This document shows, in pieces, positions 1 through 7,051 of a stretch of 10,083 nt of DNA. Position 1 is the first letter of the stretch. Each line of letters starts with the position of its first letter. The stretch spans positions 1 through 10,083 of the forward strand of contig UQAI01000059.1 in the NCBI GenBank assembly GCA_900538885.1, in the 5' to 3' direction. Both the position numbers and the translations under genes were made by a program. Under the pieces are notes generated by a model, which was not told the origin of the DNA, made no database searches, and saw nothing but the letters and a program-made list of their open reading frames with translations. This DNA is from an uncultured Mollicutes bacterium. Lineage in GTDB: Bacteria > Bacillota_I > Bacilli_A > ML615J-28 > CAG-313.

Positions 1-213
1 AATTAAATTATAGATAACCTCGCTAGTTTTTACAAGCGCCATTGTGGTTATGAAACTAATCGTTATAACCATTATAAAAAATGCAACTCTAATTTCAACT
101 ATCTTACCTTGCTTGAATAGTTTTTCATAATTACTAGCTAGAATTATTTTAGTTGAAATAATAATCATTGTGAGAAATACAACTAAATAAATGATATTTA
201 AATAATTATTCAT
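1..213 (-). CDS. DUF1146/YwzB-like small membrane protein, 3' end cut by window edge
   Basis: An open frame begins at ATG 213 and runs 71 codons to the window edge without a stop, so the C-terminus is missing or nearly so. The product has a hydrophobic segment at about residues 4-26, a short basic loop (residues 30-42, around EKLFKQGKIVEIR) and a second hydrophobic segment at about 43-62. The layout and the loop resemble DUF1146/YwzB, a family of small (about 70-80 residue) Bacillota membrane proteins found near ATP synthase genes; its function is not known. Its ATG overlaps the stop of the gene before it by 8 bases (ATGAATAA), so translation is probably coupled. Family assignment is from memory of the pattern and is moderate. 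Confidence 0.55.
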   Translation of the reverse strand, partial: MNNYLNIIYLVVFLTMIIISTKIILASNYEKLFKQGKIVEIRVAFFIMVITISFITTMALVKTSEVIYNLI

Positions 214-490
214 TGTCTTGTTCTGCCTCTATCTTTTTATATTCTTCTTGACGTGCTCGTTTTTCAAGAAGTTTTTTTCTTTGCTTTAATACTTTCACTA
301 AATAAATTGTTGAACCAATTATAAAGAATAAGCAAACTGAAAATATAAAATATTGCCAGCCATTTTCTTTTGCGTTACGTTTCAACAAATAGCCACATAA
401 AAAGCCAAATAGAATAATCGTAAGAGCTTGAACCAAATTAGTAAGGAGGATGTCCTTCATATCTTGACTAATTTTCTTTTTATTTTTCAT
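206..490 (-). CDS. Small two-TM membrane protein, possibly AtpZ/AtpI-like
   Basis: A 94-residue protein if started at ATG 490, which has GGAG 10 bases upstream; an in-frame TTG at 499 lies almost on top of that SD and is less likely. A basic N-terminus is followed by TM segments at about residues 16-38 and 46-66, then a highly charged, probably helical C-terminal tail (about 67-94) rich in K, R, E and Q. The glycine pattern of the first TM and loop (GFLCGYLLK) and the GS...YLVKVLK end recall AtpZ/AtpI, an accessory subunit encoded before F1Fo ATPase genes, and the neighbourhood resembles the region upstream of the atp operon in Bacillus. The similarity is weak, so the function is left open. 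It overlaps rpiB by 11 bases. Confidence 0.6.
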   Translation of the reverse strand: MKNKKKISQDMKDILLTNLVQALTIILFGFLCGYLLKRNAKENGWQYFIFSVCLFFIIGSTIYLVKVLKQRKKLLEKRARQEEYKKIEAEQDNE

Positions 491-926
491 TTTGTTCAAT
501 CTCCATTATTTTGTTTACTCTTCTTTCATGGCGCCCGCCTAAAAACGTAGTATTAAGGAATGTATCAACAATTTCTAAGGCAACATCTAAGCTTAAGTCT
601 TTCGCACTAAGACATAGGACGTTGGCGTTATTGTGTTCTCTTGTTAGTTTCGCCGCATCAAGGTTTTCGACTAAAGCTGCTCTTATTCCTCTTACTTTAT
701 TTGCGGTAATACTCATACCAATTCCCGTATAACAAACAAGGATTCCAAAATCTGTTTGATGATCTCTTACTGATGTTGCGGCAGGATATGCAAAGTCAGG
801 GTAATCCACTGAATCGCATGAGTTTGTTCCATAGTCAATGAATTCTATATTTTTTTCTGCTAAATGTTTTTTTATTTCTTCTTTTAAATTATAACCTGCA
901 TGGTCTGATGCAATTGCTATTTTCAT
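480..926 (-). CDS. rpiB: Ribose-5-phosphate isomerase B
   Basis: RpiB interconverts ribose 5-phosphate and ribulose 5-phosphate in the cytosolic pentose phosphate pathway. The 148-residue product matches the family length. The N-terminal MKIAIASDHAG carries the Asp-His pair of the active site; the VDYPDFA stretch, the catalytic Cys in CYTGIGMSITANK, the REHNNANVL stretch and the GGRHERRVNKI phosphate-binding end are all present. The start is set at ATG 926, which has AAGGA six to seven bases upstream; an in-frame ATG at 941 overlaps the spoIIR stop and would place that SD inside the gene. One oddity is Tyr where the usual motif has Gly (CGTGIG). LacA/LacB galactose-6-phosphate isomerases share the fold but normally come as pairs in lac operons. 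Confidence 0.95.
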   Translation of the reverse strand: MKIAIASDHAGYNLKEEIKKHLAEKNIEFIDYGTNSCDSVDYPDFAYPAATSVRDHQTDFGILVCYTGIGMSITANKVRGIRAALVENLDAAKLTREHNNANVLCLSAKDLSLDVALEIVDTFLNTTFLGGRHERRVNKIMEIEQNEK

Positions 927-937
927 ATTTCGTCCTT

Positions 938-1408
938 TCATTTTGTAAATTTATCATATATATAACTGCGGTATTCTATTTCATTATTATCTTCAAAACT
1001 AATGTTGAAAAAATCTGGATAAAGTAGCGTCCAAAAGTTTTTACCTTCGCCTTTTCCAATTGTGATAAGAAGGGTTGGATAAATACCTGATGGAATAAAC
1101 TCACCATTATAAGATTTTGCTGGAAATACTTCATTTGTGTACTCAACCTTAATTGTTTGTACAAATGGTTCATTAATTTCTTGCTTTATTTTTTCAAGTA
1201 GTTTATCACAGCTTATTTTCATATCATCTAGTAAAGCAAGTCTTACAACTTCTTTTACTTTTAGTTTATTAGCCTGATCTAAGGCGTTATCACTATTTGC
1301 GAGAATTCGAAGTCTTACACTATCATTTTTTGTTGTACAACCTGAAAGTGTTATCAGTACAAAGATAAATATTATACATATAGTTAGTTTTTTTCTAAAT
1401 TTTTCCAT
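938..1408 (-). CDS. spoIIR: SpoIIR-like sporulation signalling lipoprotein
   Basis: In Bacillus, SpoIIR is secreted from the forespore and triggers SpoIIGA to process pro-sigma-E in the mother cell. This 156-residue product shows the two family blocks: VRLRILANSD (residues 31-40) followed by DQANKLKVKE, and VFPAKSYNGEFIPSGIYP (about 94-111) with ITIGKGEGKNFW (115-126). Positions 1-24 form a basic, hydrophobic signal peptide ending in a lipobox (LSGC), so the protein is probably a lipoprotein. It is shorter than Bacillus SpoIIR (a little over 220 residues), and the usual W-W-C-V-L-F-P segment reads FWTLLYPDFF, lacking the cysteine. Start at ATG 1408 with GGTGAT just upstream. The gene stands between tsaC and rpiB, as in the Bacillus ywl region. 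Whether this host sporulates cannot be seen here. Confidence 0.85.
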   Translation of the reverse strand: MEKFRKKLTICIIFIFVLITLSGCTTKNDSVRLRILANSDNALDQANKLKVKEVVRLALLDDMKISCDKLLEKIKQEINEPFVQTIKVEYTNEVFPAKSYNGEFIPSGIYPTLLITIGKGEGKNFWTLLYPDFFNISFEDNNEIEYRSYIYDKFTK

Positions 1409-1451
1409 TTTTATCACCAACTATATTATGTACACATTTTTTAATTTTATA

Positions 1452-2027
1452 CTATTTAATTTTTACACTACCTTCTCTTAAGATTTTCCAGTTGTCATTA
1501 CTAGCATCAACGACAGTTGAAGAAACATTAATACTAGGTGCTGTATCTTCAATAATGTAATCTATTTTATCACCAAAGGCATCGACAATACTTTTATAAT
1601 CATTTAGAGGAGCTTCACCACTTAGATTAATACTTGTAGTTGCCATTGGTCCAAACTTTTCTAAAATATCAAGAGCGATATTTGATGCTGGTATTCTAAA
1701 TCCCACTGTTTTAAATTCTTCATTGACTTTATTTTCGGTATTTTTATTTTTATTAAAAATAATAGTTAAAGCTCCTGGCCAGTACTTATCCATTAGTTCT
1801 CTCACCTCTTTAGGGAAAGAATCAATATAAGGCAAAATATCTTCTACCTTGGATGCTAAAATGGCAAGCGGTTTATTGAAATCACGATGTTTTAATGCGT
1901 ATATCTTCTTAACCGCAACGACATCATTCATTAATGCTCCAACCCCAAAAACTGTATCAGTTGAAAAGCAAACTATTTTTCCTTTTAAATCTTCTTTATT
2001 TAATTTTAAAAAATCATTCTTTTTCAT
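1452..2027 (-). CDS. tsaC: L-threonylcarbamoyladenylate synthase, short TsaC/YrdC type
   Basis: TsaC makes threonylcarbamoyl-AMP from threonine, bicarbonate and ATP, the first step of t6A37 modification of ANN-decoding tRNAs. The 191-residue protein is a single YrdC domain: STDTVFG (22-28), K46 and R48 in ALKHRDFNKPLAIL, the KYWPGALTIIF stretch (81-91), RIPA (111-114), and the TSINLSGEAP nucleotide-binding loop (131-140). It lacks the C-terminal Sua5 domain of Bacillus YwlC, so it belongs to the short TsaC type. ATG 2027 has GAGG six bases upstream; the start lies inside the end of the preceding gene (14-base overlap). About 43 bases, with no clear promoter, separate it from spoIIR. Confidence 0.93.
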   Translation of the reverse strand: MKKNDFLKLNKEDLKGKIVCFSTDTVFGVGALMNDVVAVKKIYALKHRDFNKPLAILASKVEDILPYIDSFPKEVRELMDKYWPGALTIIFNKNKNTENKVNEEFKTVGFRIPASNIALDILEKFGPMATTSINLSGEAPLNDYKSIVDAFGDKIDYIIEDTAPSINVSSTVVDASNDNWKILREGSVKIK

Positions 2028-2655
2028 TATTATCCTCGATTGTATAAGCTATGTTATTATAGATTGTTTGGTTAGTGCTGTTTGATATTTTATTTTTATT
2101 TTTCTTTCTTAAAACAATGACTAAGATTAAAGTTTCAATTATAACTAAAGGAACACTTACAAATAAACAGATAAGCGTTATTGATGCTTTATTTTTTAAT
2201 TTAGTATGATATGGAAAAGTATTCAAGCCATTACCATTTGTATCTGCGTTTTTTGATAAATCAACTTGATAGACATAATACGGGGTACTTCCATTTTTGG
2301 TAATTAATTCAACAACAAACGTATCTGTATCTTTTGCTTTTATATCATAATAAATTTGATAATCATCATAATTAGATATGACAAATGATTTATCATTTCT
2401 TTTAATTCTAACTGTATATGCTTTACTTACTTCATTATTAAAAAATATTGATAGTGATGTTTCACCACTAATATTCCCAACTACAACATACATTGTGCCA
2501 ACTACGGTTGAGCAATCCGTTATTGTGTATTTTTCATAAGCATCTTTAATATTAGTTAAAAAGGTTTCTTCTTTTGTCTGGTAGTTTCCATTAAGGTTAA
2601 TTGTTAAAATGTTTAAAAATGTAAGTAATAAAGTTATAATTTTCATACTATTCAT
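2014..2655 (-). CDS. Unrecognised type I membrane protein with extracytoplasmic domain
   Basis: I do not recognise this 213-residue protein. A hydrophobic N-terminal segment (about residues 4-20) looks like a signal peptide or anchor. Residues about 25-150 form a polar, beta-rich-looking region (alternating stretches such as VVGTMYVVVG and TDTFVVELITK) expected outside the cell. One strong TM helix lies at about 158-182, followed by a basic stop-transfer RKKNKNK and a short Asn/Glu-rich cytoplasmic tail. ATG 2655 overlaps the prmC stop (ATGAATAG) and has no SD, suggesting coupled translation; ATG 2646 is an equally possible start and gives the cleaner signal peptide. It is an outlier among translation genes, and its role cannot be inferred from sequence alone. 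Confidence 0.75.
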   Translation of the reverse strand: MNSMKIITLLLTFLNILTINLNGNYQTKEETFLTNIKDAYEKYTITDCSTVVGTMYVVVGNISGETSLSIFFNNEVSKAYTVRIKRNDKSFVISNYDDYQIYYDIKAKDTDTFVVELITKNGSTPYYVYQVDLSKNADTNGNGLNTFPYHTKLKNKASITLICLFVSVPLVIIETLILVIVLRKKNKNKISNSTNQTIYNNIAYTIEDNNEKE

Positions 2656-3496
2656 TAATAATTATGGTAATACGGTCTTTACCACTTAAATCCTTAATGG
2701 TTTCATATTTAGAGTTTGGAAAATACTTTTTAATTAATTCATCCATTTCTTGACGCTTATTATAACTATGTTCAAAAGCAATAAAGTTAGGTTTGTTTAA
2801 AATTTTACTAGCATCTTTTAAAATTATATCATAAAAGTTCATTCCATTTTCTCCACCAAACAAAGCAACATGTGGTTCATTGTTAATAACAATATCTTCT
2901 ACATATTCATTTACAGGAATGTAGGGAGGATTAGATACTAAAATATCAAACTTTAAATTTTTCTCAATTAATGGTTGTAACATATCACCTTGATAAAATG
3001 TTACCTCTGCCTCGTTTGTTGAGGCATTGAAACGAGCAACATCTAGTGCTTCTTCGCTTATGTCGGTAGCATAAAGGGTCATGTTTGGCTCTTCTTTTTT
3101 AAGTGCAACCGCAATCGCACCAGAGCCAGTTCCCACATCTACTACTTTAACCTTTTTACCATTAAACACTTGATCATATGTCGATAAAACATATCCTACT
3201 AATTCTTCAGTTTCCGGACGAGGAATTAAAACATTTTCGTCTACTTTCATTTTGTATCCAAAAAAGTAACTATAGCCTAAAATATGTTGAACAGGTTTTT
3301 TATTAATTATATATTCATCTACCGCAGCAAGAGTTTTTTGATAAACATCTTCTGGCATTTCTTGATTTAAAGAGGCTAAAAAAGTAGCTCCATCAAGATT
3401 AGATAATTCTAATACTAAAAGTTTAATTGCTTCTTTTTCTAAATTGGTATTTTTGATACGCTTGGTTTGTTCGGTTAAAAACTTTTGGTAAGTCAT
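2648..3496 (-). CDS. prmC: Release factor glutamine methyltransferase PrmC
   Basis: PrmC uses S-adenosylmethionine to methylate the Gln of the GGQ motif in peptide release factors, here Q232 of the PrfA encoded nearby. The 282-residue product has the N-terminal helical substrate-recognition domain (1-80), PVQHILG (68-74), PRPETE (92-97), the SAM-binding DVGTGSGAIA (120-129), the catalytic NPPY (189-192) followed by the usual EP, and DLSGKDR near the end. ATG 3496 has a near-ideal AAGGAG eight bases upstream. It begins 74 bases before the end of alr in a different frame, which is unusually long for an operon overlap; the strong SD and intact N-terminal domain support this start. Its usual Bacillus position is directly after prfA; here alr intervenes. 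Confidence 0.97.
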   Translation of the reverse strand: MTYQKFLTEQTKRIKNTNLEKEAIKLLVLELSNLDGATFLASLNQEMPEDVYQKTLAAVDEYIINKKPVQHILGYSYFFGYKMKVDENVLIPRPETEELVGYVLSTYDQVFNGKKVKVVDVGTGSGAIAVALKKEEPNMTLYATDISEEALDVARFNASTNEAEVTFYQGDMLQPLIEKNLKFDILVSNPPYIPVNEYVEDIVINNEPHVALFGGENGMNFYDIILKDASKILNKPNFIAFEHSYNKRQEMDELIKKYFPNSKYETIKDLSGKDRITIIINE

Positions 3497-4493
3497 AGTT
3501 TGATCTCCTTAGATAATTCTTTGGTATTTTTTTCATTGAAGTTATTATTAGATACCAATCATACTTTTCATATGATATTATATCATTTTTTGATAAAACA
3601 TTCAATTTAGTTAGATTATTAATTTTGTGTTTAGAAAAAATAAATAAATGATTCATACAAACTTTACCAACAATACTATATCTTGTGCTGTTTTTTGTAA
3701 GTTCACTAATTCCGATGATATCATCATAACCAAGGGGAATAACACTAATATATCCAGGAGTTGTAACTTTAAATTTTTGATTATATCCTACAAAATCTTT
3801 ATCTTTTACTTTAAAGGAATTGATAACTGGTACTCTAAAACTTATTGATGGATGAAGATCTAAATTATGGTTTCCATATCCATAAATTGCCATTCCTACT
3901 CTCACCATATTTCCAGTAATTTCTTTGGTAAGTGATGGTGTTGCTGCGGAATGAATTATTTTGAAAGGATATAGTTTTAAGTATTCTTTAAATTTTGATA
4001 CTTGTTTATTGTAATACTCATATTCATTATCATTACTACTAAAATGGGTGTAAATACCTTCTATTATAATATTTGGATTTTTTGAAAGAATTGATATTAT
4101 TTTGTTTGCTTCTTCAAGACTTCTAATACCTATTCTATTCATTCCCGTATCTACTTGGAGGTGCACTTTAATTTTATGGTTTATTTCACTAATTAGTAGG
4201 GCATCATCAAGATTATTTATCGTATGTGTAACTGGTAGTTTGGTGTTTTTTAAAGTTACACTTTCCATAATAAGAATATTAAAGCCATCCAATATTTCTT
4301 TATCTTTTAAGTATTCGATATATTTATTGTATACAATCCATTTTATTTTTTCTTCTTTTAAAAGAGGAATTATTTTTTGACTATTTAATTCATAAGCATT
4401 GCTTTTTTGAACTACCATTAATTCTTTTTTGGTAATCTCTTTTATTAATTTTATATTTTTTCTTATATTTTCTAAATCAATTATTAGACTCAT
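3423..4493 (-). CDS. alr: Alanine racemase, PLP-dependent
   Basis: Alr interconverts L- and D-alanine, supplying D-Ala for peptidoglycan. The 356-residue protein keeps the key positions of the fold type III family: PLP lysine K30 (VVQKSNAY), DTGMNRIG (115-122) with R120, HSAAT (181-185), RVGMAIYG (198-205), catalytic Tyr Y237 (VGYNQ), IPLGYDD (252-258) and CMNH (279-282). Several motifs deviate from the textbook form: Asn for Asp in CMD, and Glu for the Gly after AY. The protein is therefore divergent, but no catalytic residue is missing. ATG 4493 has GGTGAT just upstream. The last 24 residues (333-356) are encoded inside prmC in another frame and look like a run-on tail rather than family sequence. 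A related amino acid racemase is less likely. Confidence 0.9.
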   Translation of the reverse strand: MSLIIDLENIRKNIKLIKEITKKELMVVQKSNAYELNSQKIIPLLKEEKIKWIVYNKYIEYLKDKEILDGFNILIMESVTLKNTKLPVTHTINNLDDALLISEINHKIKVHLQVDTGMNRIGIRSLEEANKIISILSKNPNIIIEGIYTHFSSNDNEYEYYNKQVSKFKEYLKLYPFKIIHSAATPSLTKEITGNMVRVGMAIYGYGNHNLDLHPSISFRVPVINSFKVKDKDFVGYNQKFKVTTPGYISVIPLGYDDIIGISELTKNSTRYSIVGKVCMNHLFIFSKHKINNLTKLNVLSKNDIISYEKYDWYLIITSMKKIPKNYLRRSNYDLPKVFNRTNQAYQKYQFRKRSN

Positions 4494-4514
4494 TATATCA
4501 CCACTATAATGATA

Positions 4515-4548
4515 TAAAGAAAAAAGTACAAATATGACATTTGTACTT
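4515..4548 (-). terminator. Weak rho-independent terminator or attenuator after prfA
   Basis: On the minus strand the prfA stop codon runs into a 10-bp stem (AAGTACAAAT / ATTTGTACTT) with a 5-base loop GTCAT, followed by a run of six U (two shared with the stem), then C and UUU. The stem has only two G:C pairs, so termination is probably partial. It is the only such signal inside the gene row and could lower expression of alr and everything downstream relative to prfA. Confidence 0.6.
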
Positions 4549-5617
4549 ATTCACTTGGTTCAGCACTTAATAAGCGTTTTTGTTCAAAAGTTATCAAGGC
4601 TTCAATAATACTGTCAAGTTTTCCTTCCATAACGCGGTCCAATTGTTGAATGGTAAATCCAATACGGTGATCAGTTACACGGTTTTGTGGGTAGTTGTAA
4701 GTTCTAATCTTTTCACTACGATCACCACGTCCAATTTTAGCTTGACGTTCAGCACCTTCGGCAGCTTCTTTTTCTTCTAGCATCTTATCATATAATCTAG
4801 CTTGTAAAACTTTTAAGGCACTAGCTTTATTTTCATGTTGGCTCTTACCATCTTGACATGATACAACAATACCAGTTGGAATGTGAGTTACACGAACAGC
4901 TGATTTAGTGGTATTAACACTTTGGCCACCAGGACCAGAAGAACAGAAAATATCAATTCTTACATCATTCATATCAAGGTTTACTTCAAGTTCATCAGCT
5001 TCAGGCATAACAAGTACGGTTGCGGTAGAAGTATGAATTCTACCAGAAGACTCAGTTACAGGAACCCTTTGAACGCGGTGAGATCCTGATTCATACTTCA
5101 ATTGTGAGTAAACTGAATCACCATTAATCATGAATGATATTTTAGCAAATCCACCTGCTTCACAAGGTTCGGAATCAATTGTTTCAACTTTCCATCCCTT
5201 TGATTCGGCATACTTTAGATACATACGGTATAAGTCACCCGCAAAAATATTAGCTTCATCGCCGCCTGCTGCCCCTCTAATTTCAACAATAACGTTTTTC
5301 TCATCATTAGGGTCTTTAGGAAGTAGTAAGATTTTTAATTCTTCGTTTAATTTTGCAAGTTTATCCTCAGCCTCAGGTAATTCTGTTTCAGCCATTTCTC
5401 TAATATCTGGATCTTCATCTTTTTGCATTTCTTTTAAATCCGCGATGTCTTTTTCAGTAGCTTGAACTTCACGATATTTAAAGACTATTTTCTCAATTGA
5501 ACGTTGTTCTTTTGACAATTCTGTTAACTTTTTAATGTCACTGATAATTGACATATCCGTTAACATTTCACTAATTTGTTCATATCTTTGACAAATAACC
5601 TCTAAACGGGTTGTCAT
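4547..5617 (-). CDS. prfA: Peptide chain release factor 1
   Basis: RF1 recognises UAA and UAG in the ribosomal A site and triggers peptide release. The 356-residue protein is of normal length. It has an N-terminal helical domain (about 1-100), an acidic RGAAGGDEA segment (114-122), the codon-reading tripeptide PVT (186-188, within RVQRVPVTES), the catalytic GGQ (230-232, within SSGPGGQSVNTT) and the C-terminal RTYNYPQNRVTDHR (305-318). PVT at the tripeptide marks RF1 rather than RF2. The start is set at ATG 5617, with AGGAG eight bases upstream; an in-frame GTG at 5626 touches that SD and is unlikely. Only 15 bases separate it from dnaB, so the two are probably cotranscribed. PrmC, two genes on, should methylate Q232. 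Confidence 0.98.
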   Translation of the reverse strand: MTTRLEVICQRYEQISEMLTDMSIISDIKKLTELSKEQRSIEKIVFKYREVQATEKDIADLKEMQKDEDPDIREMAETELPEAEDKLAKLNEELKILLLPKDPNDEKNVIVEIRGAAGGDEANIFAGDLYRMYLKYAESKGWKVETIDSEPCEAGGFAKISFMINGDSVYSQLKYESGSHRVQRVPVTESSGRIHTSTATVLVMPEADELEVNLDMNDVRIDIFCSSGPGGQSVNTTKSAVRVTHIPTGIVVSCQDGKSQHENKASALKVLQARLYDKMLEEKEAAEGAERQAKIGRGDRSEKIRTYNYPQNRVTDHRIGFTIQQLDRVMEGKLDSIIEALITFEQKRLLSAEPSE

Positions 5618-5632
5618 CTTATTCACTCCTGT

Positions 5633-7042
5633 CTAATTTTTTCTTGTTTTTTTCTTTTTGGTTAATAATTCCTTTGTAATCTTTTGTTCTTTAAAACGGC
5701 AATACTTACCATAGAAATGATAATCAATAATATCAAGCGGACCTTGACGGTTTTTCGCAATCGATAAAACTACTTCTTCCATATCACCTTTTTGTCTTGG
5801 TTTTGATGCGTTTGTATCAGTATCATCATCACTAAATACTGGTTCATCTTCAACATCAGAACGTCTGAATAAAAACATTACTAAGTCGGCATCTTGTTCA
5901 ATACTACCAGATTCACGTAAGTCGGCAAGTACGGGAACTTTATTCTCACGTCCTTCAATACTACGAGAAAGTTGTGATAAGGCAAGAATTGGAACATCTA
6001 AATCACGAGCTAGAGTTTTTAAGGATCTTGATATCATTGATACTTCTTCTTGTCTATTTCCTCTTGAACTTGAGGCAGTAATAAGTTGTAAGTAGTCGAT
6101 AATTACAAAATCGAGTTTACCTTCATTTTTAAGTTGTCGACATTTCGCTCTAATATCAGCGATATTACTTGAGCTATCTTCATCAAAGTAAATATGCATT
6201 TTACTAAATTCTTGTTTAGCAAGACCAAGTAATAACATTTCTTCACTATTTAACTGTCCACTACGAACCTTCGAAAGTTCAATTTCTGCTTGATAACTGA
6301 ACATTCTCATCATTAATTGTTCAATACTCATTTCTAGAGAGAATAAGGCAACATGGTAACCATTTTTACTGATTTGAGCCGCAAGATTAATCGCATAAGT
6401 TGATTTACCAACTGATGGTCTCGCCGCAAGAATCATTAAATCACCTTTTTGAAATCCTAGTGTTAATTTATTTAGTTTATCATAACCAGTATTAAGACCA
6501 GTTAAATCCGATTTATTTTCAGTATATTTTTGGATTTGTTCATAAACAATTGTACTTGCACGATCAATCCCCATAATTTGGGAAGTACGACGTTTACGAA
6601 TAATGTTAACTAATTTATCTTCCGTTTTATCTAGAATATCATTAAAATCAAGTCTACTTGATAAGATATCATCGGAGATATTTTGCATATCTTTAAGTAG
6701 TTTTCTTTCTAGTGATTTTTGTTCTACTATTTCAACATATAAATTAGTTGTGGCAGTTGAAGGAACAGCTTCAACTAAATCAAGTAGATATACACGAAAG
6801 CCTTCATCAACATTAGTTCCAAATTTCTTTAATTCTTCTGTAACAGTGATAATTTCAATATTTTGATTTTGATTGTAAAGGTTAGTCATTGCTCGATAAA
6901 TTAGCTTATTACGTTCATCATAAAAATCATCTTCTACTAGTTTTCCAATATATCCACTAACTAATTGATTATCAAGGAAGGCACTACCTAAAACATATAT
7001 TTCGGCTTCGGTATTATAGGGAACTGAACGATTATTTTCCAT
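5633..7042 (-). CDS. dnaB: Replicative DNA helicase DnaB (DnaC in Bacillus naming)
   Basis: The hexameric helicase that unwinds DNA at the replication fork. The 469-residue protein has the N-terminal DnaB domain (about 5-110, starting RSVPYNTEAE), a linker, and the RecA-like C-terminal domain: TGLNTGYDKLN (181-191), Walker A ARPSVGKST (207-215), catalytic Glu in FSLEMS (E237), Walker B FVIIDYLQL (312-320), LSQLSR (355-360), ESGSIEQDAD (377-386) and AKNRQGP (429-435). An acidic, Ser/Thr/Asp-rich insertion of about 15-20 residues (roughly 396-418) sits before the last strand, and the C-terminus is lysine-rich. ATG 7042 is preceded by AGGGGGA; the gap to the rplI stop is 9 bases. The gdpP-rplI-dnaB order matches that near the chromosome origin in Bacillus. 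Confidence 0.97.
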   Translation of the reverse strand: MENNRSVPYNTEAEIYVLGSAFLDNQLVSGYIGKLVEDDFYDERNKLIYRAMTNLYNQNQNIEIITVTEELKKFGTNVDEGFRVYLLDLVEAVPSTATTNLYVEIVEQKSLERKLLKDMQNISDDILSSRLDFNDILDKTEDKLVNIIRKRRTSQIMGIDRASTIVYEQIQKYTENKSDLTGLNTGYDKLNKLTLGFQKGDLMILAARPSVGKSTYAINLAAQISKNGYHVALFSLEMSIEQLMMRMFSYQAEIELSKVRSGQLNSEEMLLLGLAKQEFSKMHIYFDEDSSSNIADIRAKCRQLKNEGKLDFVIIDYLQLITASSSRGNRQEEVSMISRSLKTLARDLDVPILALSQLSRSIEGRENKVPVLADLRESGSIEQDADLVMFLFRRSDVEDEPVFSDDDTDTNASKPRQKGDMEEVVLSIAKNRQGPLDIIDYHFYGKYCRFKEQKITKELLTKKKKTRKN

Positions 7043-7051
7043 TTGGTCCCC

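Noticed and set aside
938..940. TGA read as tryptophan (Mycoplasma-type code)
   Set aside because: TGA ends spoIIR at the expected length and TGG encodes Trp in prfA, so the standard code applies.
5130..5465. A 111-codon open frame on the plus strand
   Set aside because: It lies wholly opposite prfA, has no SD, and its low-complexity Ser/Phe-rich product mirrors the coding strand; the same holds for the plus-strand frames at 8244-8528, 6603-6866 and 4102-4380.
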